Translations under genes and position numbers: made by a program | IMG/VR virus record: IMGVR_UViG_3300044971_002992 | Coordinates: 1-38,105 of that record | DNA from: a virus | Strand: one strand, 5' to 3' | DNA length: 38,105 nucleotides | The notes under the pieces: model-generated | Databases searched by the model: none | Seen by the model: the letters and a program-made list of their open reading frames with translations, nothing else | Told to the model about the DNA's origin: nothing | Shown here: piece by piece, positions 34,270 to 38,105 of the stretch | How the letters are laid out: the number at the start of each line of letters is the position of its first letter | How positions within the stretch are numbered: the stretch's first letter is position 1

Positions 34270-34643
34270 TGAAAAAGTGGGAAATTTTTGTACTGGCGCT
34301 GCACGCGCTAGCTTACGTACTTTGGTTTTGGGATTCGAAAACAATCGAGGCCTGGAAAACCAGACGTCGTTACTGGGCAGCTCTCGAAGAAGAGAAGAAA
34401 TACAGTGATGGATTTATGGATGAAATCTATGACTACATCGAACTTCATGAGAGTGCACATAAGGAAGAACGAGAAAAGCAAAAAAAGCAGGCAATGGACC
34501 GGCATCCGACTAGTTATAAACCGGACAATGAGACCTTGGCCCGGCTAGCTCGAGACGAGATGTCGAAAAAAAGAAAGAATCCGCCGCGCAACCGGCCGGC
34601 CAATATGGATTTCTGGCCCATGTTCGACGAGTGGGACAAGTAG
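34266..34643 (+). CDS. Membrane-anchored charged helical protein, 125 aa
   Basis: MMKKWEIFVLALHALAYVLWFW is a TM or signal-anchor helix (about 5-22), followed by a long charged helix (EEEKKYSDGFMDEIYDYIELHESAHKEEREKQKK, coiled-coil-like) and a basic Pro/Asn tail. Cytoplasmic side most likely carries the tail. It starts within the previous stop; AGGGGGA is just upstream. No family recognised. A box follows the stop at 34641. Confidence 0.65.
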   Translation: MMKKWEIFVLALHALAYVLWFWDSKTIEAWKTRRRYWAALEEEKKYSDGFMDEIYDYIELHESAHKEEREKQKKQAMDRHPTSYKPDNETLARLARDEMSKKRKNPPRNRPANMDFWPMFDEWDK

Positions 34644-34683
34644 ATAAGTCTGTGGCCGGCGAAGCTGGGCTATGTTTGCCGGC

Positions 34684-34758
34684 ATGAACATGACGAAGAT
34701 TTTCAATAAACTACGTACCGCTGCAGTAGCTGTCTGGCTCAGGCTGAAGGGCTACTGA
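34684..34758 (+). CDS. Possible miniprotein, 24 aa
   Basis: MNMTKIFNKLRTAAVAVWLRLKGY is basic and amphipathic. There is no Shine-Dalgarno sequence or clear -10, so it is the weakest call on the plus strand here; it may be chance. Confidence 0.2.
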   Translation: MNMTKIFNKLRTAAVAVWLRLKGY

Positions 34759-35354
34759 GAAAGCGGGTCCGGGGAGCTTAGGATGGCCACCTACCAACCC
34801 ATCCCAAGCTCAACCCGGCACCCTGCCCCTCTACGAAGCGAAAGGGGGAACTTCGTATCGGAGCCCCGCTAAAATACCACACATGTAACACGTGAATGGT
34901 GTAAATAGTTCTAATACTGTAACAAAATCCGTCGCCGGCAAAAAAATCTTACGGGAGGTAGTTGACGGTGGTGGAAGAGTCGCTATAGTGTTTCCTCATC
35001 GAGCTCAATAGAGCGAGAGAATGATTCATTCGGTGTAGGCATACACCCACCACCTAGAAAAAAACGACCACCAAATCCTGGTGGGTTCTGGCATGCCCAA
35101 ATGCAAAAGTATTTGCAAAGGTTCCCCCCAGACCCCCCTCCAAAGTAAGTTCTTTACTTCTTCTGCTTTGTATTCTCTTCTGTAGATGAGACAGATTCTT
35201 TTCCAAGAATTACTCATCAAGTTAAGTAAGAGAATTAAGTTTCTAACAGGGGTTTAAGGTGAAGTCTGTTCAAAATTCAAAATGGATAAATTCAAACTTT
35301 GGACTCAATCCAAATACAATATCTGATTGACGCTGGCGGAAGAACGGGGATAGA
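34759..35354 (+). other. 600-base AT-rich non-coding region before the replication genes
   Basis: No gene seen. It holds an orphan GGAGCCCCG (34860-34868), a strong promoter (34962-34989), the hairpin CCACCA/TGGTGG near 35070, a C-rich run near 35127, and an AT-rich stretch at about 35150-35320 with short AAGTAAG/AATTAAG repeats. Position next to the replisome-organiser gene fits an origin of replication, but no iterons are clear. Confidence 0.45.
34962..34989 (+). promoter_or_regulatory. Sigma-A-like promoter with motif copy i
   Basis: TTGACG (34962-34967), 16 bp including GTGGTGGAAGA, TATAGT (34984-34989). The nearest gene is about 360 bp away, so the transcript has a long leader or is a non-coding RNA. 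The block ATCGAGCTCAATAGAGC lies at +8. Confidence 0.7.
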
Positions 35355-35356
35355 AT
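35327..35356 (+). promoter_or_regulatory. Leaderless promoter with motif copy j
   Basis: TTGACG, 18 bp containing CTGGCGGAAGA, TAGAAT (35351-35356), then 7 nt to the ATG at 35364. The earlier ATG at 35355 overlaps the -10. Confidence 0.6.
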
Positions 35357-35363
35357 GCCACAG

Positions 35364-35741
35364 ATGACTACTACACCAAAGGGGCGGGGTCAGAACGCCC
35401 ACAACAAGTCAAAGACAGAACTATCAAAGACTGTCTCTATGACTCTCGTACAGGAAGTATTCGACTACTGGAAAGAGGTCATGGGCAAGAAGCGCGCAGT
35501 AATGGACACCAAGCGCGCACGTGACATCGGCTGGGCAATTGCTGTATACGGCCTAGATGGAGCCAGAGACGCAATCGACGGCTGCAAGGCCTCCCCGTTC
35601 CATATGGGCCAGAACAATCGCAAGACTGCCTACAACGACATTACGCTCATCTTTAGAGATGCAGAACATGTAGAGCGCTTTCATGATGAGCTCGATAAGA
35701 CCAAATCCAGCTCAGCCAAACAGAAGTGGCTCGACTCATGA
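35364..35741 (+). CDS. Replisome-organiser C-terminal-domain-like protein, 125 aa
   Basis: A basic N-terminal tail (about 1-28) is followed by VFDYWKEVMGKKRAVMDTKRARDIGWAIAVYGLDGARDAIDGCKASPFHMGQNNRKTAYNDITLIFRDAEHVERFHDEL. This resembles the conserved helical C-terminal domain of phage replication-initiator/DnaD-like proteins (YWxxxxGK...KRxRxIxxAIxxYGxxDxxxAIDGCxxSPxHMGxN). A winged-helix N-terminus is absent. It overlaps the helicase-loader-like gene (ATGA). I chose 35364; 35355 is an alternative start. Confidence 0.7.
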   Translation: MTTTPKGRGQNAHNKSKTELSKTVSMTLVQEVFDYWKEVMGKKRAVMDTKRARDIGWAIAVYGLDGARDAIDGCKASPFHMGQNNRKTAYNDITLIFRDAEHVERFHDELDKTKSSSAKQKWLDS

Positions 35742-36229
35742 CCAAAGAAGAGCTGATATCTCTAGTAGACCAGGTGCACGCCAGTTACGCCAAAGAGCTC
35801 CCTCAGCGGGATGAGGATATAAAGAATCTCTACACCGCCTGGTGGGAGCTACTGCACGACCTGGGATACGAAGAGACAAAAGCCGCGTTTCTGAAGATGG
35901 CAGTCTGGGCAGAGTTCATGCCGCGACCCGGAATCATCAGACGTGCCACAATTGATGCCCGTACAAAAATGCCCCAATTCGATGAACCCCTTGTTGCTTG
36001 GGGTAAATGGATTACCCTTTCAAAAGAGGTGCATTCCGGTATGCCTCCATCGATACCCGTATCAGATGCACTCAAATTAACTGTGAAGCAGATTGGGGAG
36101 CCGGCATATGCCATGCACACCAATTCAGATAGAGAAGCTTTCTGCAAGACATACGAACGTATAGTCAATGAGATAGAGGCAGAAAAGTACGCCGTTCCGC
36201 CGGCCCCAAAAAAATCAGACAACAATTGA
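35738..36229 (+). CDS. Helicase-loader/G39P-like replication protein, 163 aa
   Basis: MTKEELISLVDQVHASYAKELPQRDEDIKNLYTAWWELLHDLGYEETKAAFLKMAVWAEFMPRPGIIRRATI (about 1-72) has the helical pattern of the phage helicase loader/inhibitor family (W-E-LL-D..YEE...A..K......FxPxxxxI). The rest is a looser helical C-terminus with a basic tail. It probably brings the DnaB-type helicase to the origin together with 35364. It starts within the previous stop codon. Confidence 0.65.
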   Translation: MTKEELISLVDQVHASYAKELPQRDEDIKNLYTAWWELLHDLGYEETKAAFLKMAVWAEFMPRPGIIRRATIDARTKMPQFDEPLVAWGKWITLSKEVHSGMPPSIPVSDALKLTVKQIGEPAYAMHTNSDREAFCKTYERIVNEIEAEKYAVPPAPKKSDNN

Positions 36230-36240
36230 AGGGTAAATAA

Positions 36241-36384
36241 ATGAGGAACTTTCTACTTGCCATATTGCTGGTGGCTTCTACTGTAACCATTTACAAGATT
36301 GCCTATTCGAAGGCCCCATTCCTGTTGAGGATTTTTTGGATAGTTGGCCTGGTAGTTGCAATGAGGGCTTTCATATTGCAGTAA
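36241..36384 (+). CDS. Two-TM miniprotein, 47 aa
   Basis: MRNFLLAILLVASTVTIYKIAYS and PFLLRIFWIVGLVVAMRAFIL are two hydrophobic helices separated by a short loop. It is a small inner-membrane protein. The ribosome site GAAGGG is joined to a box variant GGTAAATAA right before the ATG. Function unknown. Confidence 0.55.
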   Translation: MRNFLLAILLVASTVTIYKIAYSKAPFLLRIFWIVGLVVAMRAFILQ

Positions 36385-36394
36385 ATTCGCTGGC

Positions 36395-36565
36395 ATGATG
36401 AAGCGGAACCCCGGACGTCCAGTCAGCGTGCCAACGAAGCCAGTGGTCACCTTGACCCTGCGCGTCACCAAAGAGTTCAAAGAGAAGCTCATAGAACAAT
36501 CCTCCGCCGTTGACCTGACGCTCACCGCCTACATACAGGCCCTGGTTGAGCGCGATGGGGCGTAA
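36395..36565 (+). CDS. Ribbon-helix-helix (CopG/Arc-like) protein, 56 aa
   Basis: MMKRNPGRPVSVPTKPVVTLTLRVTKEFKEKLIEQSSAVDLTLTAYIQALVERDG: a basic arm, a beta strand (VVTLTLRV) then two helices (KEFKEKLIEQSSA and TLTAYIQALVERD), the RHH fold. It would dimerise and bind DNA through the paired strands. It overlaps the next gene by 11 nt. A small operator-binding regulator is inferred. Confidence 0.7.
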   Translation: MMKRNPGRPVSVPTKPVVTLTLRVTKEFKEKLIEQSSAVDLTLTAYIQALVERDGA

Positions 36566-36899
36566 GGCAGAGAAGACCCGCTGGGTAGATAACTTCGTCA
36601 CCCTCAACATCCGTCTAAAGGGTAGACAGAAGAACGAAATCATCGACTATGCCCGCAAGAAGGGCTTATCAGTAAACGATGTCATTCTGTATGCCGTCTG
36701 GGATTTCATCCGCAGAGACAAAGGCATCCCCTCGCCAGGCTCGGCGCAATTCTCCATCCCATCAATCGATGAAACAGTGCTGGCCTACATCAGAGGCGAA
36801 CACATCCTGCAGCCATGCGGTCAAAAAGATTGCACCAAAAAAATTGTGCAATTAAATGACATGCAATTTTGTGAGACCTGCAATCTCCGCATCTTCTGA
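36555..36899 (+). CDS. Second RHH-like protein with C-terminal Cys knuckle, 114 aa
   Basis: FVTLNIRLKGRQKNEIIDYARKKGLSVNDVILYAVWDFIRRD (about 14-55) is strand-helix-helix as in ribbon-helix-helix proteins, and similar in layout to its neighbour. The C-terminus has CGQKDCTKK and FCETCNLRIF (about 88-114), a possible zinc site. It starts at an internal ATG at 36555; a longer TTG frame is less likely. Box variant GTAGATAAC encodes Val-Asp-Asn near residue 12. Confidence 0.65.
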   Translation: MGRKAEKTRWVDNFVTLNIRLKGRQKNEIIDYARKKGLSVNDVILYAVWDFIRRDKGIPSPGSAQFSIPSIDETVLAYIRGEHILQPCGQKDCTKKIVQLNDMQFCETCNLRIF

Positions 36900-37169
36900 A
36901 TAGCCGAATCGCCGGCCACAAACGCTGCTGCATGCCGAATAGTTGCGCGCGCAATCAGTTTAGTGAAATTAGAGATAGAAGATAATTTGTATTTTGCCAA
37001 CGACAAAACTCGCCAAAATTTTTTTTACCCCCGTACCCCCAAGCTTTTCGGCACTTTTTTGCCCCTTGTGTTTTGGAGCCGGCGAGATATACTTCCCCTT
37101 GCCCTCGCCTGGATTGCTTATCGCACGGAGAAATGTGGGAAGGCACGGTTGATTCAGGCGGGGGCCTTC

Positions 37170-37244
37170 GCCCTTGTAGCTCAGTGGTAGAGCAACCGCC
37201 TTGTAAGCGGTAGGTCGACAGTTCAATCCTGTCCGGGGGCTCCA
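37170..37244 (+). tRNA. tRNA-Thr(TGT) with encoded CCA
   Basis: GCCCTTG pairs with CGGGGGC (two G-T pairs) for the acceptor stem; D arm GCTCAGTGGTAGAGC; anticodon stem ACCGC/GCGGT with loop CTTGTAA, anticodon TGT; T arm GACAGTTCAATCCTGTC; discriminator T and CCA at 37242-37244 are encoded. Complete cloverleaf. Phage tRNAs often compensate for codon bias. Confidence 0.95.
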
Positions 37245-37378
37245 TTCGAACCCTTTACCTTGCGTACTAGCTTGTTCACCATATAGACAGTGTGGAAGAA
37301 GCTGGGTATAAGCCCTATAGCCAGGAAGTCGGTTATCGTGCTAAGCCAGTCTCTGGTCTCTGTGTCAATCAGCTTCAC
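37223..37378 (-). CDS. Small membrane protein, 51 aa, GTG start, overlapping the tRNA
   Basis: VKLIDTETRDWLSTITDFLAIGLIPSFFHTVYMVNKLVRKVKG has one TM helix (about 15-34) and a basic tail. Start GTG is 8 nt after the previous stop. The 3' end overlaps the tRNA on the opposite strand by 22 nt, so part may be spurious. Follows the WhiB cluster on the minus strand. Confidence 0.45.
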   Translation of the reverse strand: MKLIDTETRDWLSTITDFLAIGLIPSFFHTVYMVNKLVRKVKGSNGAPGQD

Positions 37379-37386
37379 AGTTACGC

Positions 37387-37461
37387 CTAGTGGTTCTTTA
37401 TCCAGAATGCAAAGATAAGAAACCCGACGCATCCGCCGATTACTACTAGATAGTCAATCAT
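37387..37461 (-). CDS. Single-TM miniprotein, 24 aa
   Basis: MIDYLVVIGGCVGFLIFAFWIKNH is one hydrophobic helix with a basic end. Its ATG overlaps the TGA stop of the WhiB gene (ATGA), so it is coupled. Short coupled membrane peptides are common in phages, and coupling supports it. Confidence 0.45.
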   Translation of the reverse strand: MIDYLVVIGGCVGFLIFAFWIKNH

Positions 37462-37826
37462 TGTTCCCCCCACATCTGTGCCAGTGTTGGTCTAACTGGC
37501 TTTATCTTACGCTTTCTCTGTTCCTGTGCCAACTGTCTGCTAGTCAGGCCGGCCCATACCCCATGCATATCGGCAGGTGGGAACTCCAAGGCGTACTCTA
37601 AGCACTGGGGCTTCACTGGGCACGACTTACAGATAGCCCTTGCCTGTGCAATATAGGTAATGTCCTTATGTTGTTTGGGGAACATTAGTTCGGTTTTCCC
37701 TTTGCAAGCTGCACTGTCAAACCACGTTTTATCAGGTATATCAGTAGACGATTCTGGTGTGGAACTTTTATTACCGTATTTTTGTGTGGGTGTTTTATCT
37801 GGAATTCCAGAGCTAGAGTTCTGCAT
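37458..37826 (-). CDS. WhiB-family transcription regulator, 122 aa
   Basis: DSAACKGKTELMFP (about 37-50), CKSCPVKPQCLEYALE (about 69-84) and HGVWAGLTSRQL (about 90-101) give the four Cys of a 4Fe-4S cluster (C, CxxC, then C five residues on) and the WhiB G(V/I)WGG-like turn. The basic end (KRKIKPVRP) contacts DNA. The family is limited to actinobacteria and their phages, and often binds sigma-A to redirect transcription, so this is a candidate partner for the odd promoters of this window. AAAGG lies before the ATG. The N-terminal 35 residues are non-conserved. Confidence 0.9.
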   Translation of the reverse strand: MQNSSSGIPDKTPTQKYGNKSSTPESSTDIPDKTWFDSAACKGKTELMFPKQHKDITYIAQARAICKSCPVKPQCLEYALEFPPADMHGVWAGLTSRQLAQEQRKRKIKPVRPTLAQMWGEQ

Positions 37827-37853
37827 TAACGCACCTTTTTTAGACGAACGGCA

Positions 37854-37873
37854 TAATTACTATCATGTAATTA
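37854..37873. promoter_or_regulatory. Palindrome upstream of the WhiB gene
   Basis: TAATTAC, 6 bp, GTAATTA: a perfect 7-bp inverted repeat about 28 nt upstream of the WhiB start, a likely operator. Confidence 0.5.
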
Positions 37874-37916
37874 CGTCTCCGGAAAAGGCAAGTAGTTGCT
37901 GTAAAAGATGTGGTAG

Positions 37917-38105
37917 GTGGGGATTGCCTGTAAGAACCGTTCAGGCACAGTGTTCTACTGCGATGAAAAACAAACTCAAGTTCTTTACTGTCTATGTACT
38001 CCCTATAGTGTCTGTCTTACTACGCCTATGGGGTATTTGAGACCTACGCGGGATTTGCAAACGTGGAAGGAAAAACGCGCGTTTGTTTTCCCCTCTGATG
38101 AGACT
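37917..38105 (+). CDS. Possible protein running off the right edge, GTG start
   Basis: A frame opens at GTG 37917 (VGIACKNRSGTVFYCDEK) and stays open to the window end, 63 codons, with five Cys. No ribosome site is visible and composition gives no clear sign of coding. It may be the start of a real gene or noise; no other feature is seen between 37874 and 38105. Confidence 0.25.
   Translation, partial: MGIACKNRSGTVFYCDEKQTQVLYCLCTPYSVCLTTPMGYLRPTRDLQTWKEKRAFVFPSDET

Noticed and set aside
37660-38040. Plus-strand frame opposite the WhiB gene
   Set aside because: First part is antisense to WhiB; no start signal; only a separate short right-edge frame is kept at low confidence.

Overview
The window looks like the early, non-structural arm of a large tailed phage (or phage-plasmid) of an actinobacterium. 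Support comes from a WhiB-family regulator, an Rpf/transglycosylase-like secreted protein at the left edge, a histone-H1-like lysine-rich protein, a DUF932 phage/plasmid protein, a replisome-organiser-like and a helicase-loader-like gene, a tRNA-Thr, and many small zinc-ribbon or DUF proteins of kinds seen in actinobacteriophages. No capsid, tail, terminase, portal, integrase or transposase gene is visible, so phage versus plasmid rests on gene content. I cannot name the species.

Layout: 1-3.7 kb holds the Rpf-like fragment, small unknown genes and a 650-base low-complexity gap. 3.9-11.8 kb has genes on both strands, including a DUF932 protein, a SNF2-family helicase with two HARP-like repeats, and an H1-like protein. 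11.9-30.8 kb is a long run of small genes, mostly one per transcription unit, separated by a strikingly uniform intergenic cassette. It includes a ParA-like ATPase without the P-loop lysine, an XRE repressor-like protein, a Api92/DUF1281-like protein, and a MoxR-type ATPase paired with a metallopeptidase-like/VWA protein. 31-37 kb is a more conventional tightly packed operon region with an Nmad1/DUF1599 protein, zinc ribbons, replication genes and two overlapping ribbon-helix-helix proteins. 37.2-38.1 kb holds tRNA-Thr(TGT) and a minus-strand WhiB cluster.

The most unusual signal is regulatory. The 9-mer GTAGATAAG (either strand) occurs about 80 times by hand count, where well under one is expected by chance. 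It appears (i) at the upstream edge of about 22 near-identical promoters with GTCTGAACC exactly 8 bp before a TANNNT -10; (ii) as short inverted pairs forming terminator-like hairpins; (iii) as outer arms of a 100-150 base module around a GGAGCCCCG/CGGGGCTCC hairpin; (iv) fused to start or stop codons; (v) inside genes, in the coding orientation, as Val-Asp-Lys. A typical intergenic region reads: gene stop, box palindrome, hairpin module, promoter, ribosome site, next gene. A second dispersed motif, TTGACGGTGGTGGAAGA, marks the right part. Several genes also appear to be leaderless, with ATG 6-8 nt after a -10 box. I infer a window-wide regulon under one DNA-binding factor, possibly encoded here (XRE, ribbon-helix-helix, winged-helix or WhiB candidates); this needs experiment.
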